A DNA stretch of 64,000 nt. Origin: Sinorhizobium sp. BG8. GTDB lineage: Bacteria; Pseudomonadota; Alphaproteobacteria; Rhizobiales; Rhizobiaceae. The stretch covers positions 3,987,501-4,051,500 of the forward strand of contig NZ_CP044011.1 of the NCBI RefSeq assembly GCF_016864555.1. The letters run 5' to 3'. The notes beneath the pieces were generated by a model. It was not told where the DNA came from, ran no database searches, and worked only from the letters and a program-made list of their open reading frames with translations. Below are positions 1-8,973 of this stretch, piece by piece (the stretch's first letter is position 1; the number at the start of each line of letters is the position of its first letter). The position numbers and the translations under genes are program-made.

Positions 1-365
1 TAGGGAATCGGGATACCATCGATCGTCGTGAGCACGCGATCGTTCTCGAGGCCGCGAATGTTGACGCTTTGTGTCGCCTCCACGAAGCTGACGCCCGGCT
101 CGATCGTGTTGCCGAGGTCATCGAGGTCGTCGATGTCCTTCTTGGCGATTTCCTCCTTCGTCGTCTGCGTGGCGAGTGGTGTGTCCGCGACCGATCCTTT
201 CACGACGCGCATGCCCTTGACGACAACAGGTTGAAGTTGCGTTTCGCCGCTTGTTGCGGCGGTCGTGCTCGTGGTCGCATCCTGGGACCAGGCATAGGGG
301 GCTGACGTGACGGCGACGAGTGCGGTGCATGTGAAAAGAAGCGGTCGAAAATGCCGGGCGACCAT
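1..365 (-). CDS. TonB-dependent heme/hemoglobin receptor, N-terminal part (runs off window)
   Basis: The first 121 codons can be read from ATG at 365 down to the window edge. The protein begins with a signal peptide (hydrophobic core LLFTCTALVAV, residues 9-19). A TonB-box-like stretch LQPVVVKG follows, then the start of a plug domain with NIRGLENDRVLTTIDGIPIP. That plug motif is typical of the hemoglobin/heme receptor family (ShmR/HmuR/BhuA of rhizobia), outer-membrane barrels that import heme with energy from TonB-ExbBD. The barrel and C-terminus lie outside the window, so the exact substrate is inferred from the plug sequence alone. The 364-bp upstream region holds two TGA-N9-TCA boxes that suggest iron-dependent repression. 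The gene may cooperate with the HasA-like protein at 49725-51734. Confidence 0.85.
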   Translation of the reverse strand, partial: MVARHFRPLLFTCTALVAVTSAPYAWSQDATTSTTAATSGETQLQPVVVKGMRVVKGSVADTPLATQTTKEEIAKKDIDDLDDLGNTIEPGVSFVEATQSVNIRGLENDRVLTTIDGIPIP

Positions 366-488
366 GAAAAATACGTCCTTTCAACGGCATAGCTCGAGCA
401 CTCCCTGAATCAGGGTGCGCGGAGCAAGGCCGGTCTAGATGGAGATAAAAGTCGGGGCGAAGCGATGAATCGCCTCAGTCATGTCACC

Positions 489-508
489 TATAAAACATGA
501 GTTTTATA
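489..508. promoter_or_regulatory. Perfect palindrome TATAAAAC-N4-GTTTTATA upstream of heme receptor
   Basis: Positions 489-496 (TATAAAAC) and 501-508 (GTTTTATA) are an exact 8-bp inverted repeat around ATGA. It overlaps the first TGA-N9-TCA box and the putative -10. Such symmetry suggests a dimeric regulator site. In rhizobia the heme receptor promoter is controlled by RirA and helped by HmuP, but I cannot assign this palindrome to either protein from sequence alone. Confidence 0.45.
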
Positions 509-512
509 ATCA
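498..512. promoter_or_regulatory. IRO-like box 1 (TGA-N9-TCA), possible RirA operator
   Basis: TGA at 498-500 and TCA at 510-512 are separated by nine bases, which matches the iron-responsive operator consensus reported for RirA in rhizobia. It lies in the heme receptor promoter. A second copy starts 27 bp further upstream relative to the receptor. The motif alone is short; paired occurrence in the right place raises its credibility. Confidence 0.5.
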
Positions 513-524
513 AGAATATAAATA

Positions 525-539
525 TGATTATTTTACTCA
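525..539. promoter_or_regulatory. IRO-like box 2 (TGA-N9-TCA), possible RirA operator
   Basis: TGA at 525-527 and TCA at 537-539 with a nine-base AT-rich centre form a second copy of the iron-responsive operator pattern. The 27-bp spacing from box 1 is not an exact multiple of one helical turn. Together the two boxes would cover the promoter of the receptor gene. Confidence 0.45.
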
Positions 540-729
540 TATTATTTCTGAACGTTTCCGGGCCGTCCCGGACAGTGTGATCCGTGCGCGGGTAACACCG
601 GGAAGACGCGCGAAAAACGTCAGCGAGGCGTCGCTGCGACAAGACGCGCAGCGAGCCTTCGGGTTTGCTCTCTAATATCTCGAAGGTCGCTATCCCGGAG
701 CCGATGGGGCTTTCCGGGGGGACGGGATG

Positions 730-2409
730 CTAGAAGAGCCCCTCGATCTGGCCATGCTCGTTGAGGTGAATCCGTTCCGAAGACGGCACCCTCGGCAGGC
801 CCGGCATGGTCATGATCTCTCCGGTGATGACGACGACGAAGCCGGCACCGGCAGATAGGCGGACTTCACGGATGGGAACGGTGTGCCCTGTCGGCGCGCC
901 GCGGAGGTTCGGATCCGTCGAAAACGAGTACTGCGTCTTCGCCATGCAGATCGGCAGATGGCCGAATCCCTGGCTCTCCCAGGCATGCAACTGGTCGCGC
1001 ACCGCCTTGTCGGCGATCACCTCGCCCGCATGATAGATGTCCTTGGCGATTGTCTCGATCTTGTGGAACAGCGGCATGTCGTCGGGATAGAGCGGCGAGA
1101 ACTGCGAGTGCCCTGACCCGGCGAGTTCCACCACGTGATGGGCAAGCTCCTCGATGCCTGCGGAGCCTTCGGCCCAATGGGTGCAGAGAATGGCCTCGGC
1201 ACCAAGCGTATGGACATAATCCTTCACCGCCTGGATTTCGGCTTCCGTATCCGTCGCGAAGTGGTTGATCGCCACCGCCACCGGCACGCCGAATTTCTTG
1301 ACGTTCTGCACGTGCCGGCCGAGGTTCGCGCACCCCTTCCTGAGGGCCGCGACATCTTCGGCGCCGAGATCCTCCTTCTTCATGCCCCCGTTCATCTTCA
1401 TCGCCCGCACGGTCGCGACGATAACGGCTGCATCAGGTTTCAGGCCGGCCTTGCGACACTTTATGTCGAAGAACTTTTCCGCACCCAGATCGGCCCCGAA
1501 ACCGGCCTCCGTCACCACGTAGTCCGCCAGCTTCAGCGCCGTCGTCGTGGCAATGACCGAATTGCAGCCATGCGCGATGTTGGCGAACGGCCCGCCGTGC
1601 ACGAACGCCGGATTGTTCTCGAGGGTCTGCACGAGATTTGGCTGCATGGCGTCCTTCAGCAGGACCGTCATTGCGCCGTCGGCCTTGATGTCGCGGGCGA
1701 AGACCGGCGTCTTGTCGCGTCGGTAGCCGATGATGATCGAGCCGAGGCGCGTCTCGAGATCCTTGAGATTGGACGACAGACACAGGATCGCCATCACCTC
1801 CGAGGCGACGGTTATGTCGAAGCCGGTTTCACGCGGATAGCCGTTGGCGAGACCGCCAAGCGAGCAGACGATGTCGCGCAGAGCACGGTCGTTCATGTCC
1901 ATGACCCGGCGCCATGTGATCCGCCGCGTGTCGATGTTCTGTTCGTTGCCCCAGTAGATGTGATTGTCGATGAGCGCCGCAAGCAGGTTGTGGGCCGAGG
2001 TGATCGCGTGGAAGTCGCCGGTGAAATGCAGGTTCATCTCTTCCATCGGGACGATCTGCGCCCGGCCGCCCCCGGCAGCGCCGCCCTTGACGCCGAAGCA
2101 GGGGCCGAGCGACGCCTCGCGGATGCAAACGACGGCCTTCTTCCCGATGCGGTTCAGCCCGTCGACCAGGCCGACCGTCGTCGTCGTCTTCCCCTCTCCC
2201 GCCGGAGTCGGGTTGATTGCCGTGACGAGGATGAGCTTGCCGTCCTTGCGGCCCTTCTGCGCCTCGATGAATGCCGCGCCGATCTTGGCCTTGTCATGGC
2301 CGTAGGGAATCAAGTGCTCGGGCGGAATGCCGAGCTTCTCCCCTATTTCGTATATGGGCCTCTTGGACGCGGAACGCGCGATTTCGAGATCCGACCTGTT
2401 TGCATCCAT
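730..2409 (-). CDS. fhs: Formate--tetrahydrofolate ligase
   Basis: This cytoplasmic enzyme joins formate to tetrahydrofolate at the cost of ATP, giving 10-formyl-THF for one-carbon metabolism. The 559-residue protein has the usual family length. The ATP-binding loop [10 protein letters not shown] is at residues 68-77, and strong family stretches such as VKGGAAGGG and [10 protein letters not shown] are present. I chose ATG at 2409 (MDANRSDLE) because GGGGAG lies just upstream; an earlier in-frame start at 2427 lacks such support. It is divergent from the Lrp-type regulator at 2626 across 216 bp. The gene could assimilate formate derived from C1 catabolism, for example methyl groups released from betaines. 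Confidence 0.97.
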   Translation of the reverse strand: MDANRSDLEIARSASKRPIYEIGEKLGIPPEHLIPYGHDKAKIGAAFIEAQKGRKDGKLILVTAINPTPAGEGKTTTTVGLVDGLNRIGKKAVVCIREASLGPCFGVKGGAAGGGRAQIVPMEEMNLHFTGDFHAITSAHNLLAALIDNHIYWGNEQNIDTRRITWRRVMDMNDRALRDIVCSLGGLANGYPRETGFDITVASEVMAILCLSSNLKDLETRLGSIIIGYRRDKTPVFARDIKADGAMTVLLKDAMQPNLVQTLENNPAFVHGGPFANIAHGCNSVIATTTALKLADYVVTEAGFGADLGAEKFFDIKCRKAGLKPDAAVIVATVRAMKMNGGMKKEDLGAEDVAALRKGCANLGRHVQNVKKFGVPVAVAINHFATDTEAEIQAVKDYVHTLGAEAILCTHWAEGSAGIEELAHHVVELAGSGHSQFSPLYPDDMPLFHKIETIAKDIYHAGEVIADKAVRDQLHAWESQGFGHLPICMAKTQYSFSTDPNLRGAPTGHTVPIREVRLSAGAGFVVVITGEIMTMPGLPRVPSSERIHLNEHGQIEGLF

Positions 2410-2625
2410 GCTTGCTCTCCCCTGCATCCCTTAAGCGCACCGCGACGATCGACCGGCAATTGTTGGAGTGTCCGCTTTTGCTATCCCGCACTTTGTCGCC
2501 GACTGGACCGAAAGCGACAACTTCCGACGCATGCACAGCGTCGTCAACACACCATATCGGGCGAGGAAGGAAGTTCGACGTGCGTTTCGCCGGCAATCTT
2601 GTCATAGTCCGAAACTCCAGGAAAC

Positions 2626-3108
2626 ATGCAGATCGGCACTCCACGCATGAAGGAACTCGACCGTCTCGACCGCAAGATTCTCCGTGCCCTCCAGAAGGAG
2701 GGACGGCTGACGAATATAGAACTCGCGGAAAAGGTAAACCTGTCCCAGACGGCCACCGCCGAGCGCGTAAAACGCCTGACGCGCGACGGCTACATCACAG
2801 GCTACATGGCCGTGCTCTCGCCGGAGCGGCTGGGGCGCGGCCTGCTCGTTTTCATCCAGGTGAAGCTTGACCGCACGACGCCCGACGTCTTCGACGCCTT
2901 TGCAGCCGCCGTCCAGCGCAGCGACGACGTGATGGAGTGCCACATGGTCTCGGGCGGTTTCGACTATCTCGTCAAGGCTCGTGTGGCCGGCATGGCTGCC
3001 TACCGCAATTTCCTGTCCGACGTCATCCTGCCCCTTCCGGGCGTGCGCGAGACGCACACCTATGCGGTCATGGAAGAGGTCAAGAGCACGGGTTTCCTTC
3101 CGGTGTAG
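2626..3108 (+). CDS. Lrp/AsnC family transcriptional regulator
   Basis: The 160-residue protein has the Lrp/AsnC layout: an N-terminal winged helix-turn-helix (LDRKILRALQKEGRLTN followed by LAEKVNLSQT) and a C-terminal RAM/AsnC effector domain (residues about 75-150) that forms octamers and binds amino acids. The start at 2626 is preceded by AGGA; an internal ATG at 2647 (MKELDRLD) is the other candidate. The gene is divergent from fhs, so it may control fhs, itself, or distant amino-acid genes; the sequence does not say which. Similar rhizobial proteins are annotated as Lrp. Confidence 0.92.
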   Translation: MQIGTPRMKELDRLDRKILRALQKEGRLTNIELAEKVNLSQTATAERVKRLTRDGYITGYMAVLSPERLGRGLLVFIQVKLDRTTPDVFDAFAAAVQRSDDVMECHMVSGGFDYLVKARVAGMAAYRNFLSDVILPLPGVRETHTYAVMEEVKSTGFLPV

Positions 3109-3207
3109 ACGCGGGGACGAACAGGCACGCGCACCCGGCCGGCCAAACGGAAGCATTCGCGCTTCCCGTCGAGCGGCACCACGTTCCTGTCCACCATTTG
3201 CCGCCCG

Positions 3208-4362
3208 CTATCGCGCCAGGACATCCCGCATTTCGACGAGGTTCGAACGAACCCTCAGAATGTAGAAGCCCATGGTCGCAAGATGCGTCGGCATGATCCA
3301 GCCGTCCTCGCGACCGTTGGAAATGATGGCGGGCTGGATCTTGAGGGCAGAGCGAAGCTGCTTGATGCTCTCGTTCCAGAGCGGCTCGATGCCGCGTGAC
3401 TTGATCACCGCATCGAAGTCCGCACCCGCTGCAGACAGGATGCCGTAGTAGCCGTAGAGCTGGCCGTAGGCGAACCAGAAGCGGTCGTCCGCGCGGGTAT
3501 CGAACCAACCGCCATTGTGGAACTCCGAACGCTCACGGATCACCGCCGACGTACTGCCGATGTCGTTCGCAATCCGGTCGAGGAACTCGATCAGGTTATC
3601 GGAGCGGCCGTCGAAGATCGCATCGCACTTCACGAGCGAATCATTGAACTTGCGCAAGTCACGCATGGCAGCGCGATAGAAGCTCGGCGTCGGCGTCTTC
3701 GGACCAAACGGATTGAGCCCGAAATACCAGGTTTCCTCGTCGAACTGGATGTTGCCGCGCGCGCTCTGCAGTTCCGCATTGATTCCGGAGGTGCCGCGGA
3801 CCCGCCCGAGCGAGTCGACGAGTTCGACTGCCGTGCGGCGCACCGCCTGGTTGATGCCACGCTGGAACGATGCCTTGTTGTCGAGCCAGGGTGTATGATC
3901 CCAGTCCATTCCGAAAAGGCCGAGCTTGTAGAGAAGCATGGAGGAAATCCACGCGTTCTGATTGACGTTGTAGTCGATCAGGTCTGCTGCGACATCAACG
4001 ATCGCCGAGCGCACGCATGTCTTCGGCGCCGGTTCGGCTGCCTCGCCGCCGGCCGTAGCCTGGGTCCCGGCTTGTGCCGCGGCGTCTATCCCGGCATCAC
4101 GCTTTCGTTCGCCGAAATTGTAGGCGTTGACATAGTCCGGGTTGAAGTTGGTCCAGACCTGCGTCTGCCAGACGAAGTAGCCGTAGTAGGCCACAAGTGC
4201 GATCACGAAGAGGCCGAGCGGTCCCTTGATGATCCAGTTTCGAGCCCGATACCAGTTCGCAATGGCCACGAAGGGCCAGAGGATCCAGGAGATTATCAGG
4301 CCGATGCCCCGGCCGATCGCCGCAAAGACACGCTGGAAAAAGGCGACGATCGGGTCAAGCAT
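3208..4362 (-). CDS. DUF2333 family membrane protein
   Basis: This 384-residue protein matches the DUF2333 family as I remember it, including FDEETWYF, DDRFWFAYGQ and the C-terminal stretch around residues 340-380 (SNGREDGW, NLVEMRDVL). Two hydrophobic segments near the N-terminus (about residues 16-35 and 48-65) anchor it in the inner membrane, leaving a large domain that is probably periplasmic. Function is unknown. ATG at 4362 was chosen because it overlaps the stop of the upstream gene by 8 bp, suggesting translational coupling; a longer in-frame start at 4449 would lie inside that gene. It is the last gene of the AAA+ ATPase cluster. Confidence 0.85.
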   Translation of the reverse strand: MLDPIVAFFQRVFAAIGRGIGLIISWILWPFVAIANWYRARNWIIKGPLGLFVIALVAYYGYFVWQTQVWTNFNPDYVNAYNFGERKRDAGIDAAAQAGTQATAGGEAAEPAPKTCVRSAIVDVAADLIDYNVNQNAWISSMLLYKLGLFGMDWDHTPWLDNKASFQRGINQAVRRTAVELVDSLGRVRGTSGINAELQSARGNIQFDEETWYFGLNPFGPKTPTPSFYRAAMRDLRKFNDSLVKCDAIFDGRSDNLIEFLDRIANDIGSTSAVIRERSEFHNGGWFDTRADDRFWFAYGQLYGYYGILSAAGADFDAVIKSRGIEPLWNESIKQLRSALKIQPAIISNGREDGWIMPTHLATMGFYILRVRSNLVEMRDVLAR

Positions 4363-5656
4363 TGTTATCGTCCTCTCGTATTCCGTAAAGTTTGCGGCGG
4401 AACGCCGCCTTGTCCTGCAAATATGATCGCGTGAGCGTCGCGACAACATACTCGCGGAAGTTTTCGCTGAAATCTTCGTAGGATGCGTAGAATCCCTGCT
4501 TGTCGAATACGAAGCGGGACACGAAGTCGTAGGGCGTCATCTGCGCGATCAGTCGGTTGACCAGCCATTGATCGGGATGGTCCGGTGTCGCGCGCACCAG
4601 CAGGAAACGGTAGTGCGGAGGCACATCCGACAACCTGATCCCGCCCGTCGCGGCTATCGTGCGCATCGCGTCCTGAAGAAACGGATAGGTCCCCTCGTTT
4701 GCCACCAGGGCGGCATTGCGATGCAGCCAGGTCTGGATACAGATGCGATCCACTTTCGACATGTCCACCGTCGGATCGACCGCGTTGATCAACCCCGTGA
4801 CGATCATGCTGGCGCGATGCGCCAGCAGGCCGGAGCTTTCGACCCAGGAGGCGCGCGGCAATTCCACCCGCCCGGTTGTCAGAAGAAACTCGAAGATACG
4901 CTGATAGTCATCGAGTGAGATATAGCTCACCTGCCACGGCCGCGAGCGGCGGAAGCCGGGCACCGAAGGATTGCACACAACCGTGGTGGACCGGTCGTCC
5001 AGGAAGACGTAGACGCCGCCGAAATGATTGGCCCAGAAGGCGTCATGGCGGAAGACCAGCTTGTCCGGCACGAGGGCATTCTGCCGTATGTCACCGGTCT
5101 GCTTTGCAAGTTCCACCATGCGGTTCAGCATGGCGTCGTCCTGCCAGGCGTTCGGAACGCTCTTCAGGCGATCTACCAGGGTTCTCAGTTCTCCGGCCTT
5201 GTCGAGCAGGTCCTCGGCCGAAAGCACCCTGAAATGCACCTCGTTGATTGAGAGCAAGTCGTCGATATCCTCCACGACCGAAACCGAGTCCTCTATCTCG
5301 CCATAGAGCGCGTCGCGAATGGTGATCGCGTTGATCGCCCTCGCATTGGCATTGAAGAACTCGTGCATCAACGCCGCGGTATTCGAGAAGCTGGTGTGGA
5401 CGACCGGCAGCTCTCTCTGATCGGGCGTCATGATGATGAAGCGGCGATTGACGCGGTTCGGATCGAGATAGTCGCGGTCGCCGAGTTCTTCCGCCACCTC
5501 GGGCGAAAAGCCTGTCATGTCGATGCGGAATTCTTGAAGGTTTGTGCGCGGCAGGCCGAATCCATCGAGCGCCTTGTTGTAGCGCTCGACGAGATGGGGC
5601 TCCGAGATCTCCAGCAGACGCCCGTATATGAGTTCGGCTTCAAGGAGACGCTTCAT
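4355..5656 (-). CDS. Conserved protein of unknown function in the AAA+ cluster
   Basis: I do not recognise the family with certainty. The 433-residue protein has no signal peptide or membrane segment and looks soluble and globular, with mixed alpha/beta composition and many aromatic residues. Its stop overlaps the start of the DUF2333 gene by 8 bp, and it lies 178 bp after the AAA+ ATPase on the same strand, so it is very probably part of the same operon. The N-terminus is acidic and leucine-rich (MKRLLEAELIYGRLLEISEP). The ribosome site before 5656 is weak, which may mean coupling to a small upstream frame (5653-5847). Possible role: adaptor or substrate of the ATPase. Confidence 0.8.
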   Translation of the reverse strand: MKRLLEAELIYGRLLEISEPHLVERYNKALDGFGLPRTNLQEFRIDMTGFSPEVAEELGDRDYLDPNRVNRRFIIMTPDQRELPVVHTSFSNTAALMHEFFNANARAINAITIRDALYGEIEDSVSVVEDIDDLLSINEVHFRVLSAEDLLDKAGELRTLVDRLKSVPNAWQDDAMLNRMVELAKQTGDIRQNALVPDKLVFRHDAFWANHFGGVYVFLDDRSTTVVCNPSVPGFRRSRPWQVSYISLDDYQRIFEFLLTTGRVELPRASWVESSGLLAHRASMIVTGLINAVDPTVDMSKVDRICIQTWLHRNAALVANEGTYPFLQDAMRTIAATGGIRLSDVPPHYRFLLVRATPDHPDQWLVNRLIAQMTPYDFVSRFVFDKQGFYASYEDFSENFREYVVATLTRSYLQDKAAFRRKLYGIREDDNNA

Positions 5657-5847
5657 GGTTCAAGGTTCATCCGTCGCAGGCAGAAAGACGAAATCGAAAA
5701 GGCCCGCCCGCTCGACCAACTGACCGTTGCAGACCGAAGGGACTGTTTCAAGGGCCGACCCACTCCCTGCCAAAACGCTCGTAGGCGGATAGGGTGCAAG
5801 GGGTCTCCCCGGTCGTTCGCAAGTGCCGACACTGTCACGTTTCCCAC
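5653..5847 (-). CDS. Possible small ORF bridging the ATPase and the 433-residue protein
   Basis: This 64-codon frame starts 13 bp inside the end of the AAA+ ATPase gene and ends with TGA overlapping the ATG at 5656 (ATGA). It fills the 178-bp gap in the operon exactly. The predicted product is rich in Ser, Arg and Leu and has no recognisable motif, so it may be only a chance frame. The two-sided overlap is the sole argument for it. It could work as a translated leader that couples the downstream gene. Confidence 0.25.
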   Translation of the reverse strand: MGNVTVSALANDRGDPLHPIRLRAFWQGVGRPLKQSLRSATVSWSSGRAFSISSFCLRRMNLEP

Positions 5848-7751
5848 CGCCCGTCCGCTTTCATCGCTCCTATCTCCCGGATCGCCTTTTCGCGCTGGCG
5901 CTCGCGGCGGACGATATCGGCAACGGCCGCGTCGTCGGACTTGTCGGTGTAGCGGAACTCGCTGTCGGCGTAGCGGTTGATCTCCTGCAGGACCATCTCC
6001 ATCGCAATCGGTCCCCGCAACTCTTCGATCATCGCTTTCTTTTCGTCGTAGGACTTGTGCATGAAGGCATCCGCGGTCGTGAACCAGTCATCGGGAAGCT
6101 CGACATCCATGGCGCGCATCTTGATCGCATCCGTGATGTTCCTGATCGCGCGACCGGTGAAGCGCGGTTCGGCTTCCTTGATCATGTGCAGATAGGCGCC
6201 GATATCGCTGAGCGAGGCGGCCGGGCCGTGCTCCTTCTCATAGCGCTCCCAGACCGCGATCAAGCCGTCCTCCTGCGGCTTGGAATGCTGCGCGTAGGAC
6301 ACCGAAACCGCGCGCTTTATCTCCTGCCCTGCGAAGAGATCGTGTTCGCCGAGCGGGATCGAATGGTTTTTCCCGACGAGGAGCGCGAAGATGTCGATGT
6401 AGTCGTCCTCCGTCTGCGGCCCGTCCACGAGCCAGCGGGCGCCGGCACGCTGACGAAGCGCATCGTCCACATTTTCCGGATAGTTGGAAAACATGCCGAA
6501 GGTGCAATTGCCGCGTACGACGGTGGAAGCCCCGGCGAAACTCTCCATGAGGACCGCCGTCACCTCGTGCTGGCCGGAAGACGCCCGGTCGTCTGAACGC
6601 TTCGCGGTGACCTGGTCCACGTCGTCGATCGTGCCGAAGCCGATCGCCTTCGGATTGATGACATTGTTGACGAATTCCTTGCAGTTCTGGCCGGACTTGC
6701 CCTGGTAGGAGGAAATCTGGTCGACGCCGAAATTCTCGTAGTGGAAGGGGTAGCCGGCAACGCTGCAATAGTCGTTGAGCAGCCCCGCCAGCATCTGGAT
6801 GAGGATGGTCTTGCCCGTTCCGGGCATTCCGTCGCCGATGAAGGTGAAGAGAAAGCCGCCGAGCTCGACGAACGGATTCATCTGGCGCTCGAAGTCATAG
6901 GCCATCAGCATCTTGGCGAGCTTCATCGCCTGATACTTGGCAATGTGGTTGCCGATGATCTCGTTCGGCTGCTTGAAGGTCATCGCCAGCGGCTTGCGCT
7001 TCCGCCCCGGCGCGACATCGAAGCCGTCGAGCGTAAAATCGTCCTGCTCGATGCGCACATGCGTGTTCTCGAAGCTTTGAAGTCCGGTGAAGCGAGCCCT
7101 GCGGGCGATCAGCCCCTCGATAGCGACACGCGACAAGGCCCGTGCCCGGGCGGTCATGGCAATGTCGTCGGGTGCTCCCGAAATTGCGCGGTCGAGGGCG
7201 GCGATCAGACTTTTGAGCGCGTCCTGCGGCGTATCGAACAGATAGGCCGGCTCGTCCGTGTCATCGACCGGCTCGCCCTCGCCGGCAAGCGTCGCGCCGA
7301 GATAGGCCGCGAAGGTGAAGGCCGCCACATAGGCCGACGCCGACAGCAGGGCCTTGAACTGGCTTGCCTCGTCTCCTGACAGCGGCGCTGTGGCATTGCG
7401 TTGCTGCAGCGCCTCGAGCTGGGTCTGGCGAGCGAACACGTCGGCGACCGCAAGCGCGACCTGCGCGCCGCGACGCGCGCGGTAGAGAAGCGCATGCTGC
7501 GCAGGAGACATCAGCGGATCGCCGGCGCGCACCGTCTGGATCGTCCTGGCGAGTTCAACCTCGCGCGTGCGTCTCACCCCGGAGGTCGAAACCGTCGGGA
7601 CGAAGCGGCGCCCCGTGCCGGCAAGGGACGTACCGCCCGCCCCCGTGTCGCCTTCCAGCGTGACAAGTTTCGTCACCAGCGCCTGCGCCACCGCCTGATG
7701 CTTGGCGATATCGTCTTCGTGGATCATTGTCAGACCCGTATTGAGGGACAT
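5835..7751 (-). CDS. AAA+ family ATPase
   Basis: This 638-residue protein has one AAA+ module in its second half. Walker A is GDGMPGTGKT at residues 306-315 with K314. Walker B is TIDDVD with D376 and D377. A sensor-1-like asparagine is in FGMFSNYPE, and arginine-finger candidates are in ALRQRAGARW near residue 435. The first 290 residues are helical and unlike known partner domains. No membrane segment is visible. The gene follows the 382-residue unknown gene with a 3-bp gap, and GAGG precedes the ATG at 7751. AAA+ proteins usually remodel or unfold partners; the likely partners here are the neighbouring gene products. Confidence 0.88.
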   Translation of the reverse strand: MSLNTGLTMIHEDDIAKHQAVAQALVTKLVTLEGDTGAGGTSLAGTGRRFVPTVSTSGVRRTREVELARTIQTVRAGDPLMSPAQHALLYRARRGAQVALAVADVFARQTQLEALQQRNATAPLSGDEASQFKALLSASAYVAAFTFAAYLGATLAGEGEPVDDTDEPAYLFDTPQDALKSLIAALDRAISGAPDDIAMTARARALSRVAIEGLIARRARFTGLQSFENTHVRIEQDDFTLDGFDVAPGRKRKPLAMTFKQPNEIIGNHIAKYQAMKLAKMLMAYDFERQMNPFVELGGFLFTFIGDGMPGTGKTILIQMLAGLLNDYCSVAGYPFHYENFGVDQISSYQGKSGQNCKEFVNNVINPKAIGFGTIDDVDQVTAKRSDDRASSGQHEVTAVLMESFAGASTVVRGNCTFGMFSNYPENVDDALRQRAGARWLVDGPQTEDDYIDIFALLVGKNHSIPLGEHDLFAGQEIKRAVSVSYAQHSKPQEDGLIAVWERYEKEHGPAASLSDIGAYLHMIKEAEPRFTGRAIRNITDAIKMRAMDVELPDDWFTTADAFMHKSYDEKKAMIEELRGPIAMEMVLQEINRYADSEFRYTDKSDDAAVADIVRRERQREKAIREIGAMKADGRWET

Positions 7752-7754
7752 CGC

Positions 7755-8903
7755 CTATACCTCGCTGATGACCTGATTGCCCGATATCACGTGCACCTTG
7801 TAGTCGCCGAAGATGGATTGCGCTTCGCCTGCGGCATAGAGCGTCTGGTAGGCATCGTGCGGTACGAGGGCATGCTTCTCGTAGGCGCTGACGCCCATCC
7901 GGGTAGCCTCCAGATTCTCCGTGTCGATATGGAATTCCTCCTGAGCCGGCGTCGAACTCCAGAAACCGTGCTTGGCCGGACGCTCCGCCTTGGAGAACAC
8001 TTCCTGCACCGTCCACGTGAGCAACCAGGCACTCTCCGGCTTGCGCACCTTGGAGAGAATGGCGTTCACCTTGTCGTTGTTCTCCGTGATCCCTGCCGAA
8101 TAGAAGGGGCCGAGAATGAAGCGGCGAAGCTGTTTCGGGTGAAGCTCGGGAAAATCCTTGTCGAGGTTCGTCGCGATCGTGATCGGCGTCAGCGAATAGG
8201 AACTGTTGTTCTTCGCGAAATCGTCGAAGCGGGATGCGAGCTTGGGGTTGAGAAGTCCTCCGACCGGCAGGGGAATGTCCACCTCGCTGTTGAGCTTGCC
8301 GTCGCTTGTGACGAGCATCTCGACGATTTCTTCCGTGGAGTCCTCGACAGTCGCCATGTAGACCATAGGCAGAGTATTCGTGCCGTCGAACGCACCCCAG
8401 CAAACAATGTAGTAGGGCCGCATAGTTTTCGGATTGACCGCGACGCGGATCGTTTCGGGAAGGATGAAGGGAGAAAAGATCTCGCCTTTGCCGATCTGTT
8501 CCAGATAGATCCGCTCCGCCATCCGCGCCTGGAGCTCGGCCGGAAACGCTCTTTGCCGCAGAATGAAGTCCGCCATCTCCGCGCGCAACGCGTCTGCCGC
8601 CGGGATGGCGGAGAGGCGCTTCTCGACGCTCTGCCTGTCGTTTTCCAGTTCCAGCACGTTCTGGAACACGGGAAAACCGCTCTCTGCCCGGGAAATGCGG
8701 AACTGGTCCATGAAGCCGACGCGGTTCTCCCAGCACGCGAAGGAGGCCTTCAGCCGGGCGAGGTAGGGCATGATGACCTCGCCGACGACGCTGTTCTTGT
8801 AAAGCGGCGAGTTGCGGTCTTCCAGGAAGATGCCGAGGCCAGCAAGGGCCGAACGGATGGATGTGAAATACTGCGCCACCGCGCCTTCGGCAGCGGCGTT
8901 CAT
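7755..8903 (-). CDS. Conserved protein of unknown function in the AAA+ cluster
   Basis: I do not recognise this 382-residue protein. It has no signal peptide or membrane helix. It is globular, with a helical N-terminal third (residues 1-130) and a beta-rich remainder containing FILPETIRVAVNPKTMRPYY and a run of aromatic residues. It lies between the coiled-coil gene (70 bp upstream) and the ATPase (3 bp downstream), so it is almost certainly co-transcribed with them. The tight spacing suggests the product works with the ATPase. Confidence 0.82.
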   Translation of the reverse strand: MNAAAEGAVAQYFTSIRSALAGLGIFLEDRNSPLYKNSVVGEVIMPYLARLKASFACWENRVGFMDQFRISRAESGFPVFQNVLELENDRQSVEKRLSAIPAADALRAEMADFILRQRAFPAELQARMAERIYLEQIGKGEIFSPFILPETIRVAVNPKTMRPYYIVCWGAFDGTNTLPMVYMATVEDSTEEIVEMLVTSDGKLNSEVDIPLPVGGLLNPKLASRFDDFAKNNSSYSLTPITIATNLDKDFPELHPKQLRRFILGPFYSAGITENNDKVNAILSKVRKPESAWLLTWTVQEVFSKAERPAKHGFWSSTPAQEEFHIDTENLEATRMGVSAYEKHALVPHDAYQTLYAAGEAQSIFGDYKVHVISGNQVISEV

Positions 8904-8973
8904 TGCAGTACCCGCCCCATGCCGGAAGCATGGACCATCGCGTGCGCCCGAGGTCTGTCGATTGCGCGATCCA

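Larger units (their letters stand above)
487..513 (-). promoter_or_regulatory. Putative promoter of the heme receptor
   Basis: Read on the - strand, TTGATT (508-513) and TATAGG (487-492) form a possible -35/-10 pair with a 15-bp spacer, shorter than usual. The iron-box-like element at 498-512 lies almost entirely between and over these hexamers, where a bound repressor would block polymerase. Transcription would begin about 110-120 nt before the ATG at 365. The hexamer match is moderate and no start site is known. Confidence 0.35.
366..729. other. Intergenic region with heme-receptor control sequences
   Basis: This gap lies between the heme receptor start and the 3' end of fhs. Positions 485-555 are strikingly AT-rich compared with the surroundings and hold the operator-like elements listed separately. 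The stretch from 560 to 729 shows no convincing gene. A 64-codon open frame on the + strand (481-675) has no recognisable motif and overlaps the operators, so I do not call it a gene. A G6 run sits at 716-721. Confidence 0.6.

Noticed and set aside
481-675. Open frame of 64 codons upstream of the heme receptor
   Set aside because: It overlaps the operator-like elements, is composed of unrelated codons and has no recognisable motif.
1135-2607. 490-codon + strand frame opposite fhs
   Set aside because: It is the mirror of a strongly conserved fhs gene and has the Arg/His/Asp-rich composition typical of antisense frames in GC-rich DNA.
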